Shown: positions 1-7,960, counted from the stretch's first letter. The stretch is 64,000 bases of DNA from Phenylobacterium hankyongense (GCF_003254505.1 NZ_QFYP01000001.1:2960001-3024000); one strand, 5' to 3'. Numbers and translations: made by a program. Notes: generated from the sequence alone by a model not told the origin.

Positions 1-68
1 AATGTTCCGCATTTGTTCTTGACGGCCGCGCGCGTTTCCGGTAGAGTTTGGTCAGCGTTGATTGGTGC
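1..68. repeat. Direct repeat, left copy
   Basis: The 68 bases match positions 999-1066 with a single mismatch (G24 against A1022), and weaker similarity continues to about 94/1093. The window begins at the first matching base, so this copy may extend further left. The repeat contains a complete sigma-70-type promoter. The two copies bracket a small accessory gene block ahead of the portal gene. Confidence 0.9.
19..47 (+). promoter_or_regulatory. Sigma-70-like promoter in left repeat
   Basis: TTGACG at 19-24, a 17-base spacer and TAGAGT at 42-47. It reads into the short ORF at 106 and the membrane protein at 204. It is almost identical to the promoter at 1017-1045. Confidence 0.55.
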
Positions 69-105
69 GCGCGGCGCGGTAGGGTGAGGCTTCCCGGGGA
101 GGCTG

Positions 106-195
106 ATGGTGCGTAGCAAGCTCGTCGTGGTTCTGGCTGCGTGCAGCCTGCGGATCGAATATCACCGGCAAGACCTGTCGAAGTTGCAGCCTTGA
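106..195 (+). CDS. Possible 29-residue lipobox peptide or leader
   Basis: ATG at 106 follows a near-ideal GGGGAGG ribosome site (96-102). The peptide begins MVRSKLVVVLAACS, a hydrophobic stretch ending in a lipobox-like LAAC, then stops at 193-195. Its stop lies eight bases before the ATG of the next gene, so translation could be coupled. It could be a leader, a tiny lipoprotein, or the 5' remnant of a longer lipoprotein gene. The good start signals are seen; that it is translated is inferred. Confidence 0.35.
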   Translation: MVRSKLVVVLAACSLRIEYHRQDLSKLQP

Positions 196-203
196 GGGCG
201 CGA

Positions 204-710
204 ATGCTTTCGGAGGAACGGGCGCTTCAAGTCGCCACGGCCCTGGGACGATTTCTGCGGTCCTGGGCCGCGCTGACGCTGGCGATGCCGTGCGGTTATG
301 CGATCGCGGGGCTGTCGTACTACGTCGTCGGGCTGGTCCTCTTGCACGGAGACGCGGCGAACAGCGAGATCCTGGTGTTCGCCGCATGGTGGGGGCTGGC
401 GGCGGTGATGTTCTGCCTGACGGCGGGGCCGCTGTTCCTGTTGCTCAGGCGCCATCTCGTTCGACCCACGTTCCCGTTCCTGCGGCCAGGGTTCGTCGTG
501 GCCGCCCTGGTTGGCCCCGCGGTGTATGTCGCCTGGCTCCAACAGATCGAACCGGGCCTGCTGGTGTCCTCGCTGATGGCCTACGAGGTCCCGCTGCTCA
601 TCGGGACAGCGATCTACGTGATGCTCGCCCGCGCCTGGGGCGTGTTCGGCGAGGACGAATACGTGCCGCGGCGGGGCGAGTCGAAGGTGGCGGCGGTCGC
701 GCGCCGGTGA
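204..710 (+). CDS. Phage-borne integral membrane protein, unknown function
   Basis: This encodes about 168 residues with four predicted hydrophobic segments separated by short basic loops, and a basic C-terminal tail. ATG 204 is preferred over the in-frame GTG at 141 because GAGGG (194-198) sits at the right distance; GTG 141 has no ribosome site. The gene lies between two copies of a promoter-bearing repeat, ahead of the portal gene where no morphogenesis function is expected, so it is probably an accessory (moron) gene expressed from the promoter at 19-47. I do not recognise the family. A host-envelope or superinfection role is possible but unsupported. Confidence 0.6.
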   Translation: MLSEERALQVATALGRFLRSWAALTLAMPCGYAIAGLSYYVVGLVLLHGDAANSEILVFAAWWGLAAVMFCLTAGPLFLLLRRHLVRPTFPFLRPGFVVAALVGPAVYVAWLQQIEPGLLVSSLMAYEVPLLIGTAIYVMLARAWGVFGEDEYVPRRGESKVAAVARR

Positions 711-741
711 CGGTGAGGGGCCCTTCGTGTAGCGTCGCGAG

Positions 742-963
742 ATGGCCGAACCTGAAGCTTGTCCGTTTCACGTAGGGCAGGTCGTCTTTTACCGACCGTC
801 TGAGCGCGTGCGTGGGTTGAACGCCATGATCGACCAATGGGCCGACATCCGCGATGGCCAGGCGCTGCGCATCGCTGAGATCCGGGATGGCGCCTACATC
901 GTGCCGGACAACTTCAGTCATCCGGGCGGTGGTCTTCATTGGAGCGCGTTTGCGGCTACCTAG
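742..963 (+). CDS. Small hypothetical protein
   Basis: This encodes 73 residues from ATG 742. It reads as a compact soluble domain with a beta-rich middle and a hydrophobic finish (GGGLHWSAFAAT). The layout (FHVGQVVFYRPSERVRG then a block on Q..RIAEIRDGAYIVPD) resembles small SH3-like barrel proteins, but I cannot assign a family. It follows the membrane protein in the same orientation by 31 bases, inside the block bracketed by the direct repeats. The second repeat starts 35 bases after its stop. Confidence 0.5.
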   Translation: MAEPEACPFHVGQVVFYRPSERVRGLNAMIDQWADIRDGQALRIAEIRDGAYIVPDNFSHPGGGLHWSAFAAT

Positions 964-998
964 GCCGCCGCCCGCGCTCTCCGTGACCAAGGCTTGCC

Positions 999-1066
999 AA
1001 ATGTTCCGCATTTGTTCTTGACAGCCGCGCGCGTTTCCGGTAGAGTTTGGTCAGCGTTGATTGGTG
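999..1066. repeat. Direct repeat, right copy
   Basis: Second copy of the repeat at 1-68, one mismatch. It supplies the promoter that reads into the portal gene. The duplication suggests that the accessory block 69-998 arrived by recombination between, or together with, promoter-bearing sequences. Confidence 0.9.
1017..1045 (+). promoter_or_regulatory. Sigma-70-like promoter before the portal gene
   Basis: Consensus -35 TTGACA (1017-1022), a 17-base spacer and TAGAGT (1040-1045). It probably drives the head-gene operon starting with the portal. Confidence 0.6.
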
Positions 1067-1186
1067 CGTCCGCCGCGGTGCGGTGAGGCTTCCGGCGCTT
1101 CTGTCCTTCATTTCCGCTGCGGCCTTCGTGGGCCGCGATCACCCGCCGGGCCCGCTCGCGCGGGCGCTTGCTATTGGGGCGCAGCC

Positions 1187-3112
1187 TTGTCCGACGACGA
1201 TATCCTGAAGGAGGCCCGCGAGGCCTTCGAGCTGGCGGCCGACGCCGAGGCGGAGAACCGGCGCGAGGCGCTGGACGATCTGCGGTTCGCCCGGCTCGGC
1301 GAGCAGTGGCCCGAGCAGATCCGGCGCGAGCGGGACCTGGACGGGCGGCCCTGCCTGACCATCAACCGACTGCCAGCCTTCATCCGCCAGGTCGTCAACG
1401 ACGCGCGGCAGAACAAGCCCTCGATCGTCACCCATCCGGTGGACGACGCCGCCGACCCGCAGACCGCCGAGGTGTTCAACGGGCTGATCCGGCACATCGA
1501 GCAGTCGTCGGACGCGGAGGTGGCCTACGACACGGCGCTGGACTTCGCGGTGACCGGCGGCTTCGGCTACTTCCGGATCAACACCCGCTACGCCTCCGAC
1601 GACGGCTTCGACCAGGACCTGGTGGTGGAGCGGGTGGCGAACCCGTTCTCGATCTACGGCGACCCGGATTCCACCGCCGCCGACAGTTCCGACTGGAACA
1701 CCGCCTTCGTGGTGGACAGCCTGCCCAAGGCCGCGTTCGAGGCGCGCTGGAAGGGCGCCGACGCGGTGGACTGGACGGCCGACAGCTACGCCGGCCTGAC
1801 CGCGCCGTGGCTCGACGGCGAGCGGGTGATGGTGGCCGAGCACTGGCGGCGCGAGGCGGTGACGCGGACCATCGTGGCGCTGTCGGACGGGCAGGTGGTC
1901 GAGGCCGCCGTCTACGAGGCGCAGAAGGCGATGTTCGACGCGCTGGGCGTCTCCGTGGTCGGGCGGCCGCGGACGGTGGCCAGCCACAAGGTCACGCAGC
2001 GGATCATGACCGGCGCCGAGGTGCTGGAGACGGTGGACTGGGCGGGGAAGTTCATTCCCATCGTGCCGGTCTACGGCGAAGAACTGCACGTGGACGGCCG
2101 CCGCCGGCTGCGCAGCCTGGTCCGCGACGCCAAGGACCCGCAGCGGATGTTCAACTACTGGCGCACCACGTCGACGGAACTGGTGGCGCTGGCGCCCAAG
2201 ACCCCGTTCATCGGCCGCAAGGGCGCCTTCGAGACCGACAGCGCCAAGTGGGCGACCGCCAACACCCAGAGCCACGCCTACATCGAATACGACGGCCCCG
2301 AACCGCCGATGCGGCAACAGTTCGCCGGCGCGCCCGCAGGGGCGCTGCAGGAAGCGCTGAACGCCTCGGACGACATGAAAGCGATCATGGGCCTCTATGA
2401 CGCCAGCCTGGGCGCGCGGTCCAACGAGACCTCCGGGCGGGCGATCATGGCCCGTCAGCGGGAGGGCGACGTCTCGACCTTCCACTACATCGACAACCTG
2501 AGCCGGGCGATCCGGCACGCCGGCCGGATCATGCTGGACCTGATCCCCAAGGTGTATGCGACGCCGCGGGTTATCCGGGTGCTGCGCCAGGATGGTCAGG
2601 CGCAGGCCGTGCCGGTGAACCAGCCGGCGGGCCAGGGTCAGGCGCAGCCTCAAATTCAGGGCGGCGCCGGCGGCCAGCTGAAGGCCATCGAGAAGATCTA
2701 CGACCTGACGGTGGGCAAGTACGACCTGACGGTGCAGTCCGGGCCGAGCTTCACCAGCCGCCGGGAGGAGGCCGCCAACCAGATGATCGAGCTGATCCGC
2801 GCCTATCCGGCCGCGGCGCCGGTCATCGGCGACCTGCTGGCCAAGAACCTGGACTGGCCGGGCGCGGACGAGGTGGCCAAGCGGCTGCAGGCCATGCTGC
2901 CGCCCCAGGCGCGCGGCGCCTCGCCCGAGGTCCAGGCGGCGCAGGCGCAGCTGGCCCGGCTGGGTCAGGCGCTGGCGGCGGCCAAGGCGCAGGTGGCGGC
3001 CCTGCAACAGGACCGCGCGCACGAGGCCCGCAAGCTGGAGATCGAGGCCTTCGAGGCGGAGACCAATCGGTTGCGGGTGGCGGGCGGCCACGCGCACGCG
3101 CCGCGACCTTGA
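1187..3112 (+). CDS. P22-like phage portal protein
   Basis: The portal forms the dodecameric ring at the phage head vertex, through which DNA is packaged and ejected. The protein is about 641 residues, close to the usual size of P22-type portals. Its N-terminal third carries the family-typical run on INRLPAFIRQVVNDARQNKP, followed by the long stem/wing domain. The C-terminus is Gln/Ala-rich and helical, as in P22 barrels. The frame is open from 1061, but the first residues there are low-quality, so I chose TTG 1187 (LSDDDILKEAREAF); this start is the weakest point. It is followed by an antisense gene and then the scaffold, in the P22 order portal-scaffold-coat. No terminase is visible upstream. 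Confidence 0.85.
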   Translation: MSDDDILKEAREAFELAADAEAENRREALDDLRFARLGEQWPEQIRRERDLDGRPCLTINRLPAFIRQVVNDARQNKPSIVTHPVDDAADPQTAEVFNGLIRHIEQSSDAEVAYDTALDFAVTGGFGYFRINTRYASDDGFDQDLVVERVANPFSIYGDPDSTAADSSDWNTAFVVDSLPKAAFEARWKGADAVDWTADSYAGLTAPWLDGERVMVAEHWRREAVTRTIVALSDGQVVEAAVYEAQKAMFDALGVSVVGRPRTVASHKVTQRIMTGAEVLETVDWAGKFIPIVPVYGEELHVDGRRRLRSLVRDAKDPQRMFNYWRTTSTELVALAPKTPFIGRKGAFETDSAKWATANTQSHAYIEYDGPEPPMRQQFAGAPAGALQEALNASDDMKAIMGLYDASLGARSNETSGRAIMARQREGDVSTFHYIDNLSRAIRHAGRIMLDLIPKVYATPRVIRVLRQDGQAQAVPVNQPAGQGQAQPQIQGGAGGQLKAIEKIYDLTVGKYDLTVQSGPSFTSRREEAANQMIELIRAYPAAAPVIGDLLAKNLDWPGADEVAKRLQAMLPPQARGASPEVQAAQAQLARLGQALAAAKAQVAALQQDRAHEARKLEIEAFEAETNRLRVAGGHAHAPRP

Positions 3113-3193
3113 CGTTCTTGCTGCCAGTCACCCCGCTCGGCGTGGCGATGGGTCTTGGGGTTCGACGGTTCGTGGCGCGCCGAGGGCGACAGC

Positions 3194-3837
3194 CTAGCTG
3201 ATCGTCGGGGCGTCCGCGTCACGGCTGGACTGCGCCACGCGGGCGGCCATGAACAGGTTGAGGCTCGCCCAGCCGGCCAGGGCGCCCAGCGGCAGGCCGG
3301 GAACCACGAGCAGGAGGCTGACAACCATCGTGCCCTCAATCGGGGACCATAGGCGCATTAGGATCGCGAAGCCGGCGGCGCCCAGCAGCGTCAGCGACAC
3401 GGCGGCGTAGATCAGACTCGCACCGGCCAGCATCACGCTGCGCATCCGGGGCGTCTGCGGCGGCGGCGTGTCCCGCAGCGCCATCCAGATGGCGACGGCG
3501 CCCCAGACGTAGAGCACCGGAAAGGCGATCAGCAGCGCGGTGCGGGTGGTGAGCTCGCGCCATAGCGGAACGTAGAGCGCGAAGGGCAGGGCGCCGTAGG
3601 CCAGCGTCGCGGCGGCGCGCCAGGTATCGCCCGGCGGGGAGCGGACCGCGACCCGGCGGACCACGAACGCCACATGAATGCATAGAAAAAGCCCCAGGCT
3701 GCCACAGCGAGGCCGACGAAACGATCCGGTTGGAAGAGCCCGAGCGCGTAGACGGCCAGAGGAAGCCCCACAAGCTTGTCCGCCTGGGCGTCCAACGGGT
3801 CGTAGAAGGCGCCACGTCGGGACGTCTCGTTCTTCAT
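3194..3837 (-). pseudogene. Antisense membrane-protein gene with a frameshift
   Basis: A minus-strand gene starts at ATG 3837 (MKNETSRRGAFYDP...) and reads through the first membrane segment (FFYAFMW). It then continues sensibly only in another frame, from around 3650-3690 to the stop at 3194, with further membrane segments (TLAYGALPFALYVP, LLIAFPVLYVWGAVAIW, MLAGASLIYAAVSL). The second frame alone is open from 3895, but its first part is arginine-rich shadow. A T5 run lies near the likely shift. The whole would be about 210 residues with five or six membrane helices. It lies antisense between portal and scaffold genes and is probably an accessory insertion. The shift may be a real mutation or a sequencing error. 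Confidence 0.6.
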
Positions 3838-3897
3838 TGGTTCCAGTCTTGCCGCAATCGGCCGCGCGCAGCAACCACGAGATCACCGGAGACAAGC

Positions 3898-4032
3898 GTG
3901 AACGAAAATACGCCCGCCGAGCCGGCGGACACGCCCCTTGGGGAACGCCTGGCCGGCGGCTTGCTGGCCGGCCACGACGCCGCGCAGGCCTTCAACGCCG
4001 GCCTGCCGCCCTACAGCCCGCGGCTCAACTGA
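3898..4032 (+). CDS. Small phage protein before the scaffold
   Basis: GTG 3898 starts a 44-residue protein (MNENTPAEPADTPLGERL...) ending FNAGLPPYSPRLN. A GGAG ribosome site sits at 3887-3890. Its stop (4030-4032) overlaps an ATG at 4032 and lies 14 bases before the scaffold start, so it belongs to the same transcription unit. Its function is unknown. Small acidic proteins are common at this point in podovirus head operons. Confidence 0.55.
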   Translation: MNENTPAEPADTPLGERLAGGLLAGHDAAQAFNAGLPPYSPRLN

Positions 4033-4046
4033 TGCGAAAGGACACC

Positions 4047-4877
4047 ATGGACACCCAAGACGCCAATACCGTGGACGAAGACGAGTTCTACCGGCGCGAA
4101 GGGCCTGGCGGCGAGGCCGAGCTCGATCCCCAGGAGGGGCCGGACGACACGTTCGAGGTCGAGCTGGACGGCAAGGTCCACGCCCTGCCGGCGGCGCTGA
4201 AGGGCGCCTTCCTGCGACAGGCGGACTATACCCGCAAGACGCAGGAGCTGGCCGAGCACCGCCGGGCGCTGGAGGCGGACCGCCAGGCGGTGGCGCAGCA
4301 CGCCCAGGCCACGAATGGCGCGAGCGGCGACCGCATCCGGCTGGCGGCGCTGGATCACCAGCTGGAGAGCTTCCGCGGGGTGGACTGGCAGGCCTATGCC
4401 GCCCAGGATCCGCATGCGGCGCAGGCCCTCTGGGGCCGCTTCCAGGGCATGGCCCAGGCGCGTGACCAGCTGGCCTACGCCATCAGCCACCACGCCCAGC
4501 GCAGCCAGCTGCAGGCTGCGCGCGAGGCCGCGGCGCGGATGGCGGAGACCGGTCAGACCCTGCAGCGCGAGATCGAGGGCTGGTCGCCGGAGGTGGCGGC
4601 CAAGCTGGTGGAGTACGCCCAGGCGTTCGGGGTGACCCTCGACGAGCTGCGCGAAGCGGCCGACCCGCGGGTCTGGAAGATCCTGCACCGCGCCTACCAG
4701 GCCGAGCAGACAGGGCAGAAGGACGGCGCATCGCGCGCGGCGGCCCAGGCCCAGGCGGTGCGGCCGGCGGTGCTGGTCAGCGGCGGCGCGGCCGGCGGCG
4801 GCGGCGGCGTCCGCGACGAACTCGGCACCAAGGAGTGGATGCAGCGCCGTAACGACCAGACGCGGAAGGCGCGCTGA
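4047..4877 (+). CDS. Phage scaffolding protein
   Basis: This is a putative internal scaffold for coat assembly, removed before or during DNA packaging. It has about 276 residues: an acidic N-terminus, a short module around FEVELDGKVHALPAAL and QADYTRKTQEL often seen in podophage scaffolds, a long helical middle, and a Gly-rich linker. It ends with a basic C-terminus (WMQRRNDQTRKAR), as expected for a coat-binding tail. I chose ATG 4047 over the in-frame ATG 4032 because AAAGGA (4037-4042) precedes it. Its position between portal and coat matches the P22 order. Confidence 0.75.
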   Translation: MDTQDANTVDEDEFYRREGPGGEAELDPQEGPDDTFEVELDGKVHALPAALKGAFLRQADYTRKTQELAEHRRALEADRQAVAQHAQATNGASGDRIRLAALDHQLESFRGVDWQAYAAQDPHAAQALWGRFQGMAQARDQLAYAISHHAQRSQLQAAREAAARMAETGQTLQREIEGWSPEVAAKLVEYAQAFGVTLDELREAADPRVWKILHRAYQAEQTGQKDGASRAAAQAQAVRPAVLVSGGAAGGGGGVRDELGTKEWMQRRNDQTRKAR

Positions 4878-4900
4878 TGGCGGAGCAACAGACCGGCTAA
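4877..4900 (+). other. Start of an interrupted mini-ORF
   Basis: ATG 4877 overlaps the scaffold stop (TGATG) and reads MAEQQTG then stops. A CAACAG at 4886-4891 is repeated at 5485-5490, where the reading continues as QQGINPTALKLYVK to TAA 5529. Removing the DNA between the two CAACAG copies would give a clean MAEQQGINPTALKLYVK. I read this as the left side of an insertion point. The joined peptide is hypothetical. Confidence 0.35.
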
Positions 4901-5042
4901 GCCGGAATACGGTAGTCCGTATCTCGGCACCCAGTCGTACGGCGACGATCCGGTGGATCAGTATTGGATCAGGGAAGGCGTCCGATACCACGATACGCCG
5001 TGACGATTGTTGTCGGCCTTCCAATTCGACGCGATGTCGTTC

Positions 5043-5048
5043 TATATT
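5043..5048 (+). promoter_or_regulatory. Possible -10 element of accessory gene at 5075
   Basis: TATATT at 5043-5048 in a locally AT-richer stretch, with only a weak -35 (TTCCAA, 5019-5024, 18-base spacer). It would drive the membrane-anchored protein at 5075. Confidence 0.3.
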
Positions 5049-5074
5049 TGTTCGGCGGTGGCGGAGGGGCGATC

Positions 5075-5476
5075 TTGACCCGGACATGGTGGTGGCGAGT
5101 GGTGCTGGGCGTCGTCGCCGGGAGCGTGATCGTCGGCGTGACCTACGTCGGCTGGATCGCTATGGCGTTGATCGGGTTCGCAACCAGCAATCCCTGCGGG
5201 TATCGACTGACGGGCCAGCAGGTCTCGCCTGATGGCGCGATCAAGGCCGGCATTGTCCAGGTCGATTGCGGCGCCACAACCGGCGTCGCCACCTGGGCCG
5301 TTCTGGCGCCGACCGGCAAGGCCTTCGACTACAGGAAGGATCGGGTCGTCGCCATCGAGGGCGAAGCGATACGGATCGCTTGGGAGGGGCGAAAGCTCGT
5401 CGTCTCCTGGCGCGCACCCCACACGCCGAATGTCCGCCGCTCAGACCGCGCCCAGGTGGAACTCCGGCCCCTGTGA
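5075..5476 (+). CDS. Single-pass membrane-anchored protein, unknown
   Basis: TTG 5075 is preferred because GGAGGGG (5063-5069) precedes it; the frame is open from 4964. The 133-residue product has a short basic N-terminus with three tryptophans, one strong membrane segment (about residues 8-32), then a beta-rich extracytoplasmic domain with two cysteines (NPCGYRL and QVDCGATTG) that could form a disulfide. The domain layout resembles small host or phage envelope proteins, but I do not recognise a family. It interrupts the scaffold-coat junction, is less GC-rich than its neighbours, and is probably an accessory gene. Confidence 0.6.
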   Translation: MTRTWWWRVVLGVVAGSVIVGVTYVGWIAMALIGFATSNPCGYRLTGQQVSPDGAIKAGIVQVDCGATTGVATWAVLAPTGKAFDYRKDRVVAIEGEAIRIAWEGRKLVVSWRAPHTPNVRRSDRAQVELRPL

Positions 5477-5529
5477 CGGCCGCTCAACAGGGCATCAATC
5501 CTACGGCTCTGAAGCTCTACGTTAAATAA
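5473..5529 (+). other. 3' part of the interrupted mini-ORF
   Basis: From GTG 5473, which overlaps the preceding stop, this reads 18 codons ending QQGINPTALKLYVK before TAA. CAACAG at 5485-5490 matches 4886-4891. From here to the coat start (5530-5706) I see only GC-rich sequence with short stem-loops (for example GCCGGC at 5613-5618 and 5625-5630), and no convincing gene. Confidence 0.35.
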
Positions 5530-5706
5530 GCCGGCCATCCCTCTCCAAGCGCGCGAGTTTCGCCACCGACCTGGAAGACGAGGGCGCCGTCCCGACCCAC
5601 AACCCAGCCGCCGCCGGCCCGTTCGCCGGCCGCACCCGAGCACGCGCGATTCGCGCCTCGGGGGCTTTCGCGCGGCTCCTCACACCCTCATCCGAAAGGA
5701 CCTTGA

Positions 5707-6876
5707 ATGGCCAACGCCATCCTGACCCCGACCGCGGTCACGCGGGAGGCCCTGCGCGTGCTGCACCAGAAGCTCAACTTCGTGGGCTCGATCACGCGCG
5801 AATACGACGACAGCTTCGCCCGCCAGGGCGCCAAGGTGGGCGACACCCTGAAGGTGCGGCTGCCGAACCAGTACGTGGTGCGGACCGGCTCCACGCTGGC
5901 CGCCCAGGACACCACCGAGAGCTCGGTGGACCTGAAGGTGCAGACCCAGAAGGGCGTCGACCTGAACTTCACCTCGGTCGACCTGACCATGAACCTGGAC
6001 GACTTCTCCGACCGGATCCTGGAGCCGGCGATGAGCGTGCTGGCCGCCAACATCGAGGCGGACGCCATGAACATGTTCAAGGACGTCTACAACCAGGTGA
6101 ACAACCAGGGCCAGCCGACGACCTTCTCCAAGGTGCTGCAGGGCCGCAAGATCCTGGTGGACAACCTGGCGCCGCTGGCCGGCCGCACGGCGAACCTGAA
6201 CACCCAGGACAACGTCGACCTGGTGGACGCACTGAAGGGGCTGTTCAACGAGCAGGCCACCATCAGCAAGCAGTACCGCGAAGGCTACATGGGCCGCACC
6301 GCGGGGTTCGACTTCATGGAGAACACCCTGTGGCCGTCGCATAACCGCAGCGCTGCGGCCGGCTACCTGGTGAACGGCGCGGGCCAGACCGGCGCCACGC
6401 TGGCGGTCAACACCGGCACGGGCGTCCCCAACCCGGGCGACGTCTTCACCATCGCCGGGGTGTTCCGGGTGCATCCGGAGACCAAGCAGTCCACCAGCGT
6501 CCTGCAGCAGTTCACGGTGGGGGCTGGGGCGACCACCACCTCCTTCCCGATCAGCCCGGCGATCATCACCACGGGAGCGACGCAGAACGTGTCGGCTTCG
6601 CCGGCCTCCGGCGCGGCGATCTCGGTGGCGGGCGTGGCGTCGACACCGCACGGGATCTCGATGGCCTACCACAAGAGCGCCTTCGCCTTCGCCAGCGCCG
6701 ACATGGTGATGCCCAGGGGCGTGGACTTCGCCGCGCGGGAGGCCTTCGACGGCGTCTCGATGCGGATCGTGCGCCAGTACGACATCAACAACGACAAGTT
6801 CCCGTGCCGGCTGGACGTGCTCTACGGCTACAAGACGCTGCGGCCGCAGCTCGCCTGCCGCCTGGCGAACAACTAG
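5707..6876 (+). CDS. Major capsid (coat) protein, P22 gp5-like
   Basis: This is the main shell protein. The 389 residues have the P22-coat family layout: an N-terminal arm (MANAILTPTAVTREALRVLH), the HK97-type core with a run on VGDTLKVRLPNQYVVR, an inserted Gly/Thr-rich beta domain about residues 230-320 (VNTGTGVPNPGDVFTIAGV), and a C-terminal core strand region (VRQYDINNDKFPCRLDVLYG). AAAGGA at 5695-5700 gives a good ribosome site for ATG 5707. Length and gene order (portal, scaffold, coat) agree with the P22 coat family. Confidence 0.9.
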   Translation: MANAILTPTAVTREALRVLHQKLNFVGSITREYDDSFARQGAKVGDTLKVRLPNQYVVRTGSTLAAQDTTESSVDLKVQTQKGVDLNFTSVDLTMNLDDFSDRILEPAMSVLAANIEADAMNMFKDVYNQVNNQGQPTTFSKVLQGRKILVDNLAPLAGRTANLNTQDNVDLVDALKGLFNEQATISKQYREGYMGRTAGFDFMENTLWPSHNRSAAAGYLVNGAGQTGATLAVNTGTGVPNPGDVFTIAGVFRVHPETKQSTSVLQQFTVGAGATTTSFPISPAIITTGATQNVSASPASGAAISVAGVASTPHGISMAYHKSAFAFASADMVMPRGVDFAAREAFDGVSMRIVRQYDINNDKFPCRLDVLYGYKTLRPQLACRLANN

Positions 6877-6926
6877 CGACCTGCCGCTGAACCTCGGGCG
6901 GCTGGCGACGGCCGCCCGAGGCGAGC

Positions 6927-6955
6927 TTGACAGCAGGGAAACGAAGTTCTTTATT
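6927..6955 (+). promoter_or_regulatory. Sigma-70-like promoter of accessory cassette
   Basis: TTGACA (6927-6932), a 17-base spacer and TTTATT (6950-6955), directly after the coat gene and 18 bases before the ATG of the next gene. Confidence 0.5.
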
Positions 6956-6972
6956 TGTTCCGAGGGGGCGGC

Positions 6973-7542
6973 ATGCCGTACGACGACGACGCGATGACGA
7001 ACTGGTTTCGCCGCCGGACCGTGGACATCGCGGCCGACAAAGCCCAGCGCGCCTATCAAGCTTGGCAGGCTCTGTCCGCGCCCGCGAACGGGGCGGACCA
7101 GGCGATCGCGGCCGGCGCGGGCGGCGACACGCTGGTCGGGAGCGATGGCGCGGACAAACTCGCGAGGCCGTATCCGAAGTTGCGGGGCCGGCCTGGCGTC
7201 GAGGCCACCATCGCCGGCGTTGCGAATGCAATCACGGCGCAGCCGAACTCCCATGCAACCTACCCATCCCCAATGGGGACGATCCGCGTTACGCGAGGCC
7301 TTGGCGATGGCGTGCGGGCCCAGGCGCCGGGCATCGCAGCCTCAGGTCAGCTCGCGCCGCCCAGCGACCGGGCGCAGGTCGAGGTCGACAACATCCGCAA
7401 GTCCGGCTTCCTGCCAGGATCCCTGCCAGACAGGGCCCGGCTGTTCACAACCCCTGACGGTCGGCTGATGTACGAGATCCACCCGGGCGCAAAGATCTTC
7501 GGCTTCGCTGTGCCGGAAGGCGTCCATCCGGTGGGTCCGTGA
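6973..7542 (+). CDS. Accessory phage protein, unknown
   Basis: ATG 6973 follows GAGGGGGCGG; a TTG at 6955 is also in frame but has no ribosome site. The product has 189 residues, with an acidic start (MPYDDDAMTNWFRRR), a middle rich in Ala and Gly, and a C-terminal domain reading VDNIRKSGFLPGSLPD...LFTTPDGRLMYEIHPGAKIFGFAVPEG. That last part resembles the C-terminal fold of some toxin-like or filamentous-haemagglutinin-associated polypeptides, but I cannot name a family. It forms a two-gene cassette with 7553-7960, between its own promoter and a terminator. Confidence 0.55.
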   Translation: MPYDDDAMTNWFRRRTVDIAADKAQRAYQAWQALSAPANGADQAIAAGAGGDTLVGSDGADKLARPYPKLRGRPGVEATIAGVANAITAQPNSHATYPSPMGTIRVTRGLGDGVRAQAPGIAASGQLAPPSDRAQVEVDNIRKSGFLPGSLPDRARLFTTPDGRLMYEIHPGAKIFGFAVPEGVHPVGP

Positions 7543-7552
7543 AGGCGCCTCG

Positions 7553-7960
7553 ATGATTCGCAGGATTTCCAGTGCGGCTGTCGGCCTGTTGGGACTGGGC
7601 TTCGCGGGCCATGACCTATGGGTCTATGCCCGCGCCATCCTGGGGGGCGGACTGTGGGGCCGTTACGCACTGTTCCTCCTGCTCTGTGAACTCGACGTGG
7701 GCTTGTTCGTCGCAGGGATATGGCTCTGGACGGCGTCCAAACGCTCCGGTGTCCGTCGATGGCCAGCCTCGATCCTGGCGGTCTTCATGGGGATGATCGG
7801 AGCTTACGGGGTTCTCGTCTTCGTCTACCCGATGCTGAATTTCAGCTTTCGCTACATCTGGACAGACTATCTCCAACTGTCCCGGAGCTTTGCGTTCGGC
7901 CTTCTCGTCGCCGCTGCGTGGCTATGGCTCGCGCCGAAGAGATCGGTCGAATTTGGCTGA
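7553..7960 (+). CDS. Accessory membrane protein with four helices
   Basis: This encodes 135 residues with four predicted membrane segments and basic loops (TASKRSGVRRWP, APKRS). It follows the preceding gene by 10 bases, and its stop lies 28 bases before a rho-independent terminator, so the two genes make a complete moron-like unit. With the upstream soluble protein it could form an exclusion or toxin-immunity pair, but this is inference from pairing alone. No family recognised. Confidence 0.6.
   Translation: MIRRISSAAVGLLGLGFAGHDLWVYARAILGGGLWGRYALFLLLCELDVGLFVAGIWLWTASKRSGVRRWPASILAVFMGMIGAYGVLVFVYPMLNFSFRYIWTDYLQLSRSFAFGLLVAAAWLWLAPKRSVEFG

Noticed and set aside
1061..1186. Upstream start (GTG 1061) for the portal gene
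   Set aside because: It lies inside the repeat and promoter region, and the extra 42 residues resemble translated promoter sequence.
1139..3097. 652-codon minus-strand frame opposite the portal gene
   Set aside because: Arginine- and leucine-rich shadow with no family features; the plus-strand portal has clear family motifs.
5680..7254. 524-codon minus-strand frame opposite the coat gene
   Set aside because: Shadow of the coat gene; low-complexity composition and no ribosome site.
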